A stretch of 64,000 bases of DNA, from assembly GCA_016720805.1 (NCBI GenBank), contig JADKJZ010000003.1:174658-238657 (forward strand). The letters run 5' to 3'. A program made the position numbers and the translations under genes. The notes under the pieces were generated by a model. That model saw only the letters and a program-made list of their open reading frames with translations, did no database searches and had not been told where the DNA came from. The stretch is from Gemmatimonadota bacterium (GTDB lineage Bacteria; Gemmatimonadota; Gemmatimonadetes; Gemmatimonadales; GWC2-71-9). How positions within the stretch are numbered: the stretch's first letter is position 1; every line of letters begins with the position of its first letter. This document shows positions 1-8,093 of the stretch, piece by piece.

Positions 1-294
1 TTGCTCTACACACCGGCGGGCGTGGTCGGGGGCGGGGTCGTCGGGAATCGAGTCTTCATTGTCTATCTCGTGACCTCGTTCGCCTCCCCCACCGCGCGCG
101 ATGTGAAGCAGTCATGGGGCATTGCCCTCTTTGACCGCGACGGCACCATGCGAGCCCGGGGCACCCTACCCGCCGAGTGGGGTCACCCGGGACGGATCCG
201 TGCCGGTCACGGCGACACCATCCTGATCCCGTTCCAGGAGCCGGAACCTCATGTGCGGGCCGTGCGGCTGCGCGTGGTGCCGCACGGGCGGTGA
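1..294 (+). CDS. C-terminal fragment of an unidentified protein (5' end outside window)
   Basis: The frame is open from the first base of the window to a TGA stop, so this is the 3' end of a gene starting upstream. The 97 visible residues contain a beta-strand pattern with FDRDG near the middle, a turn often seen in 6-bladed beta-propeller proteins. Five such proteins follow within the next 14 kb, so a propeller C-terminus is a reasonable guess, not an identification. The TTG at base 1 is simply the window edge and is not proposed as a start. Confidence 0.5.
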   Translation: MLYTPAGVVGGGVVGNRVFIVYLVTSFASPTARDVKQSWGIALFDRDGTMRARGTLPAEWGHPGRIRAGHGDTILIPFQEPEPHVRAVRLRVVPHGR

Positions 295-441
295 GGGGTG
301 GCAGGGAGGGGCGGTCGATCGTCTGGGGTGGTGGTAGTTTGGACGATGGTGAATCGGGCTATCACGACGCCCAGCGATGGGCGGTCGGGCCCATCGAGTG
401 CCATGGTCGGCCAGGCTCCCAGCAACCCCAGGAGGCGCCCC

Positions 442-1218
442 ATGGGTGAACTCAACTCGTCCAAGACCCGGGTCGTCCCGGTGTTCAAGAAGCTCTTCGC
501 TGCGGACCCGTCCGGCGCGAGTTGGCTCCCGGCCGTGATCGGTCTCGGATCTCGCGCGGATCAGGTTCCCGCGCCGGAAGGGCCCCACCGGCTGACGCCG
601 CGGCACGCAGCGACCTGGGGGAAGGACGAATGCGCACTGCCGGCACCGAAGGCGCTGCTCAAGCATCTCGTGCAGATCGTGACACCCGAGCAGGTGAACG
701 CGAGCGGTGCGAAGGGAGAAACGCGCACGAAGCGCGAAGCGTTGGCCCGGCGCGATGCCGCCGTGCTGCATGAGGCGATCGCGCACATCGACGCCGGACA
801 CCTCGGCCGCAAGTGGTGGGTGCTCGAAGGGCCGTCCTGCCCCGATGCCACCCTCGAGATGCCCAACGCCGTGATCGTCATCGAGGGCAAGCGCACCGAG
901 GCCACCACGACCTCCAAGACCACCTGGATGCAGGGGCGGAGCCAACTGATCCGGCACATGGATGCCGCGATGGAGCAGTGGCCGAAGAAGCAGGTCTTCG
1001 GTCTGCTGATCGTGGAGGGGAATGGCGGTGCGGATGCTGTCGAGGTGCCAGCAGCATGGCGCGGGATGTCCGATGAGCAGACGTCGAAAAGCGTACTCGC
1101 CTCAAGCCTGCCGCACCGCACCGCCGCGGAGAAGGCGCTCTTCGCGAAGCGCGACCTCGGCGTGACTACCTGGCAGGCGGTCTGCAAGCAGTTCGGGCTG
1201 GCGTGGCCGCCGGGGTGA
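442..1218 (+). CDS. Hypothetical protein with PD-(D/E)XK nuclease-like motif
   Basis: This is a 258-residue soluble protein with no signal peptide. I chose the ATG at 442 because GGAGG lies 6 bases upstream; longer in-frame starts at 298 and 346 lack such a site and add low-complexity residues. Residues 134-150 contain Pro-Asp, twelve residues, then a hydrophobic strand ending in Glu-Gly-Lys. That spacing matches the PD-(D/E)XK restriction-nuclease-fold active site, so it could be a nuclease or a nuclease-fold defence protein. No methyltransferase or helicase lies beside it, so it is an orphan. The family call rests on the motif alone. Confidence 0.55.
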   Translation: MGELNSSKTRVVPVFKKLFAADPSGASWLPAVIGLGSRADQVPAPEGPHRLTPRHAATWGKDECALPAPKALLKHLVQIVTPEQVNASGAKGETRTKREALARRDAAVLHEAIAHIDAGHLGRKWWVLEGPSCPDATLEMPNAVIVIEGKRTEATTTSKTTWMQGRSQLIRHMDAAMEQWPKKQVFGLLIVEGNGGADAVEVPAAWRGMSDEQTSKSVLASSLPHRTAAEKALFAKRDLGVTTWQAVCKQFGLAWPPG

Positions 1219-1286
1219 CGGCAAAGGCGGGAAGGGTCCCGTTCCCGTCGCGTCAACGCTCGTACACACCCGGCGAGTCACAATGG

Positions 1287-2459
1287 TCAGGGCACTCGGT
1301 ACCGGATCACGCTCTCACTCCCGTCCGCATCTGCTTCGACGCCAACGATCCCGCTCTCGTTCGCCGATATCCCCCTGAATCCACGAGGTAGTGATACTGC
1401 GCGGATCCCGGGCCTCCCGCTCGAGACGAGGAGCCACCGACTGGTCGCGTCCTCACCCCAAGGCTGAAGCCACAGGTCGCCGGTGATCCCGATGATGACG
1501 GTCCGAACACAGGGAAAGACCTTGGGAACCTCCAGAATCTTTCGCATGGCATCGGCGATCTGGGGCGTTGGTGCGCGGCCGAGATACGCAGCGCGCGCGC
1601 TGTCGGCGACTCTCGCGGGAATAGGGATTGCAGGCATGGTGACCCGCCGCACGCTTCCCCGACCGGTTTCAGCCTCCAACGCGGTCAATTGCACTGCGCA
1701 CTGCCCGGCACCTTCGGCCATACCTCGGGCAAGGACCGGCGCATGCCCGTCCTCCTGGATGATCGGTCGCTCGGTCATGCAGAATGGTTGGGAAACCTGG
1801 AATTCCCCGCCGGCGGTCGTTGCTGTTGCCACGCAGTGGTCAGGCGCACTCCAGCCGATCATCCGCTTCACCTGACCATCTGCCCCCACTCGAAGAATTG
1901 GACGCCCTCCGACGGGGACGGTCCCTGCCCACTGCGGAATCGACGCCCCGCGTCGGATCGAGACGCGCACGAACGACTCGCCGTCCGGGCTGCGGCCGAG
2001 GAGTTCAGGCAATACAAAGAGTGATGGGTCCGGAGTGCCCGGCGGCGGGAGGAGGGGGAACGGCGCCTTCTGGGTACCCAGGAACTTTCCGTTCGAGGTG
2101 AACGAGGAGATTCGCCGCAGCGCTGGATCGAGTACCCACAGTGTGTCGCCAATCCAGCCATGCGGCCCGAGGGTTCGAAACTCCCCTGGACCCTCCCCGC
2201 TTCGGCCGACCGTGGTCACCCGGCCACCGGCCGCATCGATGAATCGCAAGGCCCTTTCCGCACCCGATGCGACCACAAGCGCGCCCTTCGGCCCGGCACT
2301 GATCCAGGTGACTGCATCCAGGAGAGTGGACGATCCGTCGATCACGACTTCACGTTTCGCCGCGATGACCGTCGCTGTGCTGGCCGAGTACGATTGTTGT
2401 GCCCGGAGTGGCAACGCACTGACGACGGCAACGAATGGAATCGCGGGAGACCACTTCAT
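1287..2459 (-). CDS. Secreted 6-bladed beta-propeller protein
   Basis: This 390-residue protein begins with a Sec signal peptide ending around Leu-Arg-Ala-Gln. The mature part shows repeated strand-turn patterns of the NHL/6-bladed propeller type, including GEGPGEF after a first blade and later FTSNGK and VGADGQV turns. It starts 11 bases downstream of the neighbouring minus-strand gene at 2471, so the two are probably co-transcribed. It belongs to a paralogous set in this window with genes at 8529, 9645, 10812 and 12891. The ligand is unknown. Confidence 0.7.
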   Translation of the reverse strand: MKWSPAIPFVAVVSALPLRAQQSYSASTATVIAAKREVVIDGSSTLLDAVTWISAGPKGALVVASGAERALRFIDAAGGRVTTVGRSGEGPGEFRTLGPHGWIGDTLWVLDPALRRISSFTSNGKFLGTQKAPFPLLPPPGTPDPSLFVLPELLGRSPDGESFVRVSIRRGASIPQWAGTVPVGGRPILRVGADGQVKRMIGWSAPDHCVATATTAGGEFQVSQPFCMTERPIIQEDGHAPVLARGMAEGAGQCAVQLTALEAETGRGSVRRVTMPAIPIPARVADSARAAYLGRAPTPQIADAMRKILEVPKVFPCVRTVIIGITGDLWLQPWGEDATSRWLLVSSGRPGIRAVSLPRGFRGISANESGIVGVEADADGSESVIRYRVP

Positions 2460-2470
2460 TGTGAACGCTC

Positions 2471-4294
2471 TCAGAAAAGGTCAATCAAGACATGGCGTTC
2501 AACCAGCTCCACTCCGTCGGGCTTGGTCACGCGGAGCGTCAGCCGGTACTTCCCCTTGCCGAGGCGAGAGAAATCCAGCGTCCGCGTGAGTTCCGAGAAG
2601 GCTGTATCCAGCGATTGGCTGAACTTGACCTGAAGCATCGGAGGCGCCTCTTCGGCCTCGGCATCACGCATTTCGAGCTCGATCCGGACCTCACGTACCG
2701 TGCTGTCGCGCCACATTTGCAGGTAGAGCTCGATCGGCACCTTGCGGTCGAAGCGAAGCGAGGAGGAAAGCCACACAGTTCGGCTACCAAGCGCCCACGA
2801 CAGATCACTACCCTCAACGCCGAGCACGGGATCGGACATTCCGAAGGGAGTGGAGAGGGGCGGTGAGTCCCCACGCAGGGTCGCGAAGTGGTCGTCACGT
2901 CCCACTGCATTCACTCGCCACGCGAGAGGGCCACCCGGGTCGGCAACTGCGACCACCGCGCTCACGGGACTGCGATCCTTCACGGTGTCCATGCGACTCG
3001 ACCACGTGTTGGTCGCCGCGCTCCAGATGCTCACTTCAGCGGTCATCGCGGGGAGGGCGTCGACCGTGCTTGCCTTTCCGGGTTTCGCAGTGATGGGCAC
3101 GAGAAGGAGAGAGGCATGGGAACGGGGGTCGACGATTCGGAACAACGCCGCGTCGGCGGGAAGTGCTTGGAGATCGAAACGCAGCTGCCCATAGAAATAG
3201 CAGGTGCGGCCATTGGCGACGGGGAGACAGGTGTTGAAGGCACTTGTCGAGGGGACCAAGGTAAGAAAATGACGCGCGACCCGGTCACCATAGTTGCCCG
3301 TGATCGCATCAAGTTCCCGGTTGCGTTGGCGGACCCATCCCAGGAGCGAAGAATCCGGCAGGGTGAAGAGCGCTGTCACCTCCGCTGGTGTCATCCGCTG
3401 CCATGAATGCATGTACTGCACCTGATTCCACTTGCCGACATTCCTGCCGAAAAGGTGCCACCCCAATTCTGCCCGCGTCGCGGAATCGTGGGCAGTCGTC
3501 ACCGCCAACTCGAAGAGATTCTCGCCAAGCGGCAGCTGCTTTGCGCGGAATGCGATCCACGCCAGCCGGAGGAAGTGCCAAGTGGAGTCATGCCCCACCT
3601 TGAGCGCCCGATAGCCACACTTCTCTGCCGTCGATCGATCGGCGAGGTGCAAGCTCACCGCGACGCAGCCCCGCAGGAAGTAGGGGTCGGTGACCGAATC
3701 CCGGACGCCAACCGCAATCGGGGCCGCGAATGTCTCGGGGCGCATGACGGCATCTGGACTGACCTTCTCGCGCTCGCCGTCCGCGGGTAGGGTTTCAAGC
3801 GCAAGCATCCCAAGCAAGCGTGCAGCACGGTCGTCCTTGCCGCGCAGTGTCATCGCCTGCTCCAGTGCCGCGAGGATTCCCCGTGCCCATGACGTGCCGA
3901 TCGGCATCAGGAGCCCATCTCGGGCCCGCGCGCCACGAGCAAAGAGCAGCCCCCGGGCACAAGCCAACCGATACCATGCCTCGGAACTCTTCAGAGCGGC
4001 GGCAGAGTCCGCGCGGCGTCGCTCAAGCGCCGCCAGCTGGGTCGTCGTCGCGAGGCCAGGGACACCGCAGAGCTGCTGAATCCGCTGCCGGCCGATCGGC
4101 GCATCGTCAATGCGGCGGAAGTTGCCGTGGCGGTCGACCACGGGCAGAGACTGCGCGTGTGCGGCTCGCACAGCGCCGCCGGCAGAGAGGGCCGCGATGA
4201 CGACCCCAACGCAGTGCGCGCGGCCCCACGGCGTGGAAACGGCGCGGTGCAGAATCGCTCGGCTTCGGCGTTGCTCCACGGGGTTACGTGGCAT
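2471..4294 (-). CDS. Secreted protein of unknown function with helical-repeat N-terminal half
   Basis: This is about 607 residues from the ATG at 4294. A TTG at 4357 would add 21 residues ahead of the signal peptide and is less likely. A hydrophobic segment ending in Ala-His-Ala-Gln looks like a signal peptide. The first half is rich in Ala/Leu helices with a TPR-like rhythm. The second half is beta-rich and ends in a domain resembling the C-terminal domain of GWxTD-type or propeller-associated proteins. It sits upstream of, and 11 bases from, the propeller gene at 2459, so the two may work together at the cell surface. No family was firmly recognised. Confidence 0.6.
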   Translation of the reverse strand: MPRNPVEQRRSRAILHRAVSTPWGRAHCVGVVIAALSAGGAVRAAHAQSLPVVDRHGNFRRIDDAPIGRQRIQQLCGVPGLATTTQLAALERRRADSAAALKSSEAWYRLACARGLLFARGARARDGLLMPIGTSWARGILAALEQAMTLRGKDDRAARLLGMLALETLPADGEREKVSPDAVMRPETFAAPIAVGVRDSVTDPYFLRGCVAVSLHLADRSTAEKCGYRALKVGHDSTWHFLRLAWIAFRAKQLPLGENLFELAVTTAHDSATRAELGWHLFGRNVGKWNQVQYMHSWQRMTPAEVTALFTLPDSSLLGWVRQRNRELDAITGNYGDRVARHFLTLVPSTSAFNTCLPVANGRTCYFYGQLRFDLQALPADAALFRIVDPRSHASLLLVPITAKPGKASTVDALPAMTAEVSIWSAATNTWSSRMDTVKDRSPVSAVVAVADPGGPLAWRVNAVGRDDHFATLRGDSPPLSTPFGMSDPVLGVEGSDLSWALGSRTVWLSSSLRFDRKVPIELYLQMWRDSTVREVRIELEMRDAEAEEAPPMLQVKFSQSLDTAFSELTRTLDFSRLGKGKYRLTLRVTKPDGVELVERHVLIDLF

Positions 4295-4531
4295 TTGCGC
4301 TACCTGCGTTGCGGGGGTCCGTCCAGGGTGGGAGGCATGTGGCGGGGTATCCTTCAATCTATCTGTGGATCAATCGCCCCGGCGGGAGTGGCGGGTCGAC
4401 CAAGCACGGACGTCAGAGCTTCGTAAACCCGCCCACAACGCCGGATCGCTTTCGGGGAATCGCGCATCTCAACTGCTTGGGTATTCGCAGACTTCCTCTC
4501 ACGCGACGTCCGCTCGCAAGGACTCCTCGAC

Positions 4532-4999
4532 ATGCGGTTTGCTCTCATCCTCCTTCCGGCGTTGGTACTCCCCGGCACGATGGTCGCCCAAGGGAATCCG
4601 CTCATCGGCACCTGGCGTGTCAACGCACCGGCAGGCACTCGCATCACGAGCGAGGGAGCCACCGCGATCTACGCCGAGGGGACACTGACGATCGTGGCGA
4701 AGGAGGACTCGCTGATCGCCACCCTCGCCACGCAGCCGATCGAGGGGAATACGCCGAAGCCGCCGCTCCGCCTTGCCGTCCGACCGCCCGCGAGCGGGGC
4801 GGTGACGTTCACCGCCAAGACGGAAACGCGGACGCTGCTGAATGGCCAGGAGCTCAACCCCACGGCGCTGCTCGTGACCCTCGTGTTGCGGGTGAGCGGC
4901 GATTCGCTCGGCGGCACCATGGAGCGGGTGCCGACGAACGACGACGAGTTGCCGCGGACGGGGCCTCAGCCGATCACGGGACAGCGCGTGAAGTCCTGA
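4532..4999 (+). CDS. Small secreted protein of unknown function
   Basis: This 155-residue product starts with a clear signal peptide (cleavage near Val-Ala-Gln) followed by NPLIGTWRV, a start typical of lipocalin-like periplasmic domains that read 'G-x-W'. The remainder is a beta-rich run without Cys. AAGGACTCC about 8 bases upstream could serve as ribosome binding site. It stands alone, divergent from the gene at 4294. The lipocalin-like suggestion is weak. Confidence 0.6.
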   Translation: MRFALILLPALVLPGTMVAQGNPLIGTWRVNAPAGTRITSEGATAIYAEGTLTIVAKEDSLIATLATQPIEGNTPKPPLRLAVRPPASGAVTFTAKTETRTLLNGQELNPTALLVTLVLRVSGDSLGGTMERVPTNDDELPRTGPQPITGQRVKS

Positions 5000-5058
5000 G
5001 CGGAGCGGCCCATCGGGACGCGGCGTCGAAGGCTTGCCCTCTCAGAAGCTCGTTGCCT

Positions 5059-5100
5059 GACGGGACCGAGTGGGAGGAGCCAGACGATCAGGCCGTGAGC
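5059..5100. repeat. Intergenic repeat copy R1 (partial)
   Basis: Bases 5081-5100 (CAGACGATCAGGCCGTGAGC) recur exactly at 6213-6232, and the preceding GGGACCGAG...GGGAGGAG stretch is also similar. The copy lies in the 200-base gap between the genes at 4999 and 5197, where no gene is visible. Confidence 0.6.
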
Positions 5101-5196
5101 GTAACGCGTGGCCGGCGCGTCACATGCGTTCGACGCAGGACGACCAGACAGTCCCTCCAGTGCCACGAGCGGACCACCGGAGGGACCCGTTGCGCG

Positions 5197-5571
5197 TCAG
5201 AGCGCCCACGGCGGTGTGAATGGCGCCGCGCTTCCCACGACGACCTCGCCACCGACGGGGTAGATCGCGATCGCCTCGAATGCGGCGTCGTAGGGATTGC
5301 CGAGCGCGAGGGTGCTGGACGCTGGGACGATCAGGGTGCCGCCGGTCTCGAGTTCGTGGAGCTGTCCGTCCACGGTCGCTCGGGCGCGCCCGGCGAGGGC
5401 GATGATGATCTCCTCGCGCGTGATGCGGTGGGGCGTCTCGGGAGTCCCGGGTTCCACCCGCACGCGCCAGGCGGCCGTCTCCGACGCGCCGCGGCTCGGC
5501 GCCGCCAGCCCGGTGAAGCTGGTGCCGGAAAACTTGAAGGACGGGTGGTCGGCAGGGTGCAGCAGTGGCAT
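5197..5571 (-). CDS. Cupin-fold protein
   Basis: This 124-residue single-domain protein carries the cupin strand pattern with the first motif degenerate around residues 47-65 (PHRITREEIIIALAGRAR) and the second near Gly-Gly-Thr-Leu-Ile-Val-Pro. The start at 5571 is chosen because GAGGAGG lies 5 bases upstream; a longer start at 5601 would run into the operator. It is transcribed divergently from the MarR regulator at 5626, with 54 bases between them, so it is the likely target of that regulator. Substrate is not predictable. Confidence 0.75.
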   Translation of the reverse strand: MPLLHPADHPSFKFSGTSFTGLAAPSRGASETAAWRVRVEPGTPETPHRITREEIIIALAGRARATVDGQLHELETGGTLIVPASSTLALGNPYDAAFEAIAIYPVGGEVVVGSAAPFTPPWAL

Positions 5572-5593
5572 AAACTCCTCCTCAGGGTTATTG

Positions 5594-5621
5594 TTCACCA
5601 CAGATTATAAACCTAGGTGAA
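5594..5621. promoter_or_regulatory. Dyad operator in the cupin/marR divergent promoter
   Basis: The 28-bp site has perfect 6-bp arms TTCACC and GGTGAA and a palindromic TTATAA centre; 10 of 14 base pairs are symmetric. It lies between the two divergent starts and its right arm overlaps the ribosome binding site of the MarR gene, as expected for an autoregulatory MarR operator. Confidence 0.6.
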
Positions 5622-5625
5622 GCTT

Positions 5626-6093
5626 ATGGCAACTCCGTCGTCCGACACCGACCTTGGCGTGCTCCTCAACCTGGCCTACGGCGCCTTCGTCGCGCGGCTG
5701 CATGCGGCGATGGCCAAAGCCGGCTTTCACGATCTCGGCCGTTCGTTCGGTTACGTCTTTCGGCTGCTCGATGAGGGGCCGGCGAGTCTCAGTTCGCTCG
5801 CGACCCACCTGCAGATGACTTCGCAGGGCGCCCTCAAGATCGTGGCCGACATGGAGGCGAAGGGATACGTCGAGCGACACGACCATCCTGGCGACGCGCG
5901 CGTGCGGATGGTGGCGCTCACGGCTCGCGGACGAAAGGCGCTGCAGACCGCGCGGCGCTTCCACGCCGCGTTCGAAAAGCAACTGGCGACCAGTGTTGGG
6001 GCCTCGCGCGCCGCGGCACTTCGCAGCACGCTGGAACAGATCGTCTCGGACGCCAGTGCGGATGGGATCGATCTGACGGCGCGCCCAGCCTGA
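5626..6093 (+). CDS. MarR family transcriptional regulator
   Basis: This is 155 residues from ATG 5626, which is preceded by AGGTGA at 5 bases; the in-frame GTG at 5617 lies inside the operator arm. The middle holds a winged helix: helix-turn-helix around LSSLATHLQMTSQGALKIV, then the wing with the family-typical D-x-R pattern (DARVRMVALTARG). N- and C-terminal helices would form the dimer interface. It probably represses itself and the divergent cupin gene. The ligand is unknown. Confidence 0.9.
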   Translation: MATPSSDTDLGVLLNLAYGAFVARLHAAMAKAGFHDLGRSFGYVFRLLDEGPASLSSLATHLQMTSQGALKIVADMEAKGYVERHDHPGDARVRMVALTARGRKALQTARRFHAAFEKQLATSVGASRAAALRSTLEQIVSDASADGIDLTARPA

Positions 6094-6115
6094 GCGCCAA
6101 CGCTTCCAGTCCTCC

Positions 6116-6232
6116 CGCCCTCGCCATCTCCCATGACAAGGACGGCGGGCTGCAGCTTGCTGCCCGCGACACCGGGAGCTTCGCCCGCGTGACGGGGCCG
6201 AGGGGGAGGAGTCAGACGATCAGGCCGTGAGC
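6116..6232. repeat. Intergenic repeat copy R2 (full)
   Basis: This copy joins two modules. Bases 6116-6187 resemble 7010-7080 (AAGGACGGCG, GCTGCAGC and CACCGGGAGCTTCG are shared), and 6189-6232 resemble 5059-5100. It lies directly upstream of the toxin-antitoxin promoter at 6256. No ORF with coding character is present. Confidence 0.6.
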
Positions 6233-6255
6233 TTCCGGAGGCCGGTGCCTCTCCC

Positions 6256-6283
6256 TTGACAGGTGTACCAAAAATGGTACATT
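6256..6283 (+). promoter_or_regulatory. Promoter and operator of the RelE/HigB-like toxin-antitoxin pair
   Basis: TTGACA at 6256 and TACATT at 6278 are separated by 16 bases. Between and overlapping the -10 lies a perfect inverted repeat, TGTACCA-AAAA-TGGTACA (6264-6281). The expected transcription start falls at or next to the ATG at 6290, so the mRNA may be leaderless. Repressor binding here would block the promoter, the usual autoregulation by the antitoxin. Confidence 0.65.
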
Positions 6284-6289
6284 CGTAAC

Positions 6290-6640
6290 ATGGATCCGGA
6301 GCTCAAGCGGATTCACGCGCACTTCTATCAGACGCTTGCCGGTAACGAGCCGGTGCGAGAGTGGCTGAAGCAGTTGTCAGTCGCGGATCGACGTGCCATC
6401 GGGGCCGATATCAAGGAAGTCGAGTATGCCTGGCCCCTCGGCAAGCCACTGGTCGATTCACTTGGTCGGGGGCTGTGGGAAGTGCGAAGCACGATCGCCG
6501 ACGGAATCGCCCGCGTGATCTTCTGTGTTATCGGCGATCAGATGATCCTCCTGCACGGCTTCATCAAGAAGTCCAGGAAGACACCCGACCACGAGATCGC
6601 GCTGGCCTACCGTCGAATGCGGAAAGGAGTCGATAGATGA
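6290..6640 (+). CDS. RelE/HigB-like (Gp49 family) toxin
   Basis: This 116-residue basic protein matches the phage-derived Gp49-like/HigB toxin family: an N-terminal helix with REWLKQLS, the strand LWEVRSTIADGIARVIF, then ILLHGFIKKSRKTP, where the basic residues of the mRNA interferase active site lie. The start at 6290 is chosen because it sits just after the promoter; the GTG at 6263 lies within the operator. Its stop overlaps the antitoxin ATG by 4 bases, so translation is coupled. It is toxin-first, as in HigBA. Family members cleave mRNA at ribosomes. Confidence 0.85.
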   Translation: MDPELKRIHAHFYQTLAGNEPVREWLKQLSVADRRAIGADIKEVEYAWPLGKPLVDSLGRGLWEVRSTIADGIARVIFCVIGDQMILLHGFIKKSRKTPDHEIALAYRRMRKGVDR

Positions 6641-6918
6641 AGAAGAAGCACATCGGATCCAGCTTGGACAGCTGGCTCCAGGAAGAAGGCATCCTTGAGG
6701 AAACGACCGCCATCGCGGTCAAGCGTGTGGTGGCGCGCCAGATTGCCGCAGAGATGGCCAAACAGAAGCTGTCCAACACGGCGATGGCAAAGCGCATGGG
6801 GACCAGCCGTATCGCCGTCGACCGTCTCCTCGACCCGAAGAATCAGGCGGTCACGCTCAAGACGCTCTCCCGGGCGGCTACCGCGGTGGGCCGTACACTG
6901 CACCTCGAGCTCGTCTAG
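6637..6918 (+). CDS. XRE-family antitoxin (HigA-like)
   Basis: This 93-residue protein has a helix-turn-helix in its C-terminal two thirds (MAKQKLSNTAMAKRM, then GTSRIAVDRLL) followed by TLKTLSRAATAVG, the pattern of antitoxins paired with Gp49-type toxins. AAAGGAG lies 8 bases before its ATG, inside the toxin gene. It should neutralise the toxin at 6290 and bind the palindrome at 6264-6281. Confidence 0.85.
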   Translation: MKKKHIGSSLDSWLQEEGILEETTAIAVKRVVARQIAAEMAKQKLSNTAMAKRMGTSRIAVDRLLDPKNQAVTLKTLSRAATAVGRTLHLELV

Positions 6919-7009
6919 CGGGTCACTCTCCGAGTGAAGTGACGACCAGAGCGATTTCGGAGCCTCCGGTGATCGATCCTCGCCCGAGGGTGGCCGCCAC
7001 CAACGGCTC

Positions 7010-7080
7010 CGCCCTCGGTCTCTCCGATGCAAGGACGGCGAGCTGCAGCGCTTTGCCCGCGGCACCGGGAGCTTCGTCCG
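7010..7080. repeat. Intergenic repeat copy R3
   Basis: This lies in the 360-base gap between the antitoxin and the DUF4160 gene and resembles 6116-6187 over about 70 bases. Roughly 44 of 50 bases agree across the core starting AAGGACGGCG. The rest of the gap, 7081-7250, shows nothing recognisable. Confidence 0.6.
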
Positions 7081-7251
7081 GGACTCGGGACCGGCGCCGA
7101 ATGGGCACGCATGAATCGGTGCCTAGGTGCGGTCCTCCGGTCCGCCGTCCAATGGCGATGCGCCCATCATCGGCGGCATGCAGCCCCGGGTGGTGTACCC
7201 GGCGCGGCGGCGCCGGCGTCCCGGTGGGGGCGCGGATCGGCCGCCTTGTTG

Positions 7252-7268
7252 AAACCTAAGCGTTGGGT
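7252..7268. promoter_or_regulatory. Possible operator upstream of DUF4160/DUF2442 pair
   Basis: AACCTAAGCGTTGGGTT is an imperfect 17-bp dyad (12 of 17 positions symmetric) ending 11 bases before the DUF4160 start. TTGAAA at 7248 could be a -35 box but no good -10 is visible. Supported only by symmetry and position. Confidence 0.3.
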
Positions 7269-7279
7269 TAACGTCCCTT

Positions 7280-7531
7280 ATGCCGACGGTCCTCAAGACG
7301 GCCGGCTTCATCATCCGGGTCCATGGACCGCCGCGCGAGCATCCGCCCCCGCATGTCCATGTCGAACGCGGTCACGATGAGCTCGTCGTCATCCGACTCG
7401 GGACGGCGACGTCACCACCCTCCGTTTGGGCGGTGTACCGGATGCGGAATGTCGATGTGCTTCGGGCGTTCCGCTTGGTCGAAACCCATCATGCGCTGAT
7501 CGACGCGGCGTGGAGGAGGCTGCATGGCTAG
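7280..7531 (+). CDS. DUF4160 domain protein
   Basis: This 83-residue protein has the DUF4160 hallmark: a short N-terminal strand MPTVLKTAGF, then PPREHPPPHVHVERG with paired His residues, and a C-terminal helix. Members are nearly always encoded next to a DUF2442 protein, as here, in arrangements suspected to be toxin-antitoxin modules. It overlaps the next gene by 8 bases. Confidence 0.85.
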   Translation: MPTVLKTAGFIIRVHGPPREHPPPHVHVERGHDELVVIRLGTATSPPSVWAVYRMRNVDVLRAFRLVETHHALIDAAWRRLHG

Positions 7532-7952
7532 AGCTCGAGCGTCAGACGCCGACATCCTCGCGCAGATCCCGGCGGCGCGGCGGCGAGCGCGTGCCGGGCA
7601 GCCCGTCGCCGCAGAGGCACACTACGACCGCGCCAGGCGGTGTCTCCGGATCGGGCTCACGAATGGCACCGTGCTGTCAGTGCCGATCGAACTCGTGCCA
7701 CCACTCCGACATGCGACCGACCGGGAGTTGGCCGATGTGACGGTCGGCGTCGCCGGGGTGAGTCTTCGCTGGGATCGCCTGGACGAGGACCTGGGTCTCT
7801 CGGCGCTCGCGCAACTGGCCCTCGGTCGCGGGCTCCTCCTGCGTGCCTCCGGCGCGGCCGGCGGTGCCGCGCGAACCACCGCCAAGGCTCAAGCCTCCCG
7901 TGCCAACGGCGCACTCGGTGGGCGGCCGCGCAAGACCGCCAGCTCGGGGTGA
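7524..7952 (+). CDS. DUF2442 domain protein
   Basis: This 142-residue protein carries the DUF2442 strand pattern (AHYDRARRCLRIGLTNGTVLSVP, later LADVTVGVAGVSLRWDRLDEDLGL). The C-terminal extension contains KAQASRANGALGGRPRK, a basic tail reminiscent of the A-R-x-N-G-x-x-GGRP motif found in DUF2442 and antitoxin-like proteins. Overlap with DUF4160 implies coupled translation. Probably the DNA-binding or neutralising partner; not proven for the family. Confidence 0.85.
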   Translation: MARARASDADILAQIPAARRRARAGQPVAAEAHYDRARRCLRIGLTNGTVLSVPIELVPPLRHATDRELADVTVGVAGVSLRWDRLDEDLGLSALAQLALGRGLLLRASGAAGGAARTTAKAQASRANGALGGRPRKTASSG

Positions 7953-8093
7953 GTGACGTGAGGAGCAAATGCCGGACTGGGCGCCCCCAACTCCCGCCCC
8001 CGCGGCACTTACGCACCCTCCAACTTCCCCCGTCAAACCTCCAGAATCCTGGTCCGGACGCCGATCTCGCCGCATCGCACGACCATTGCTTTC

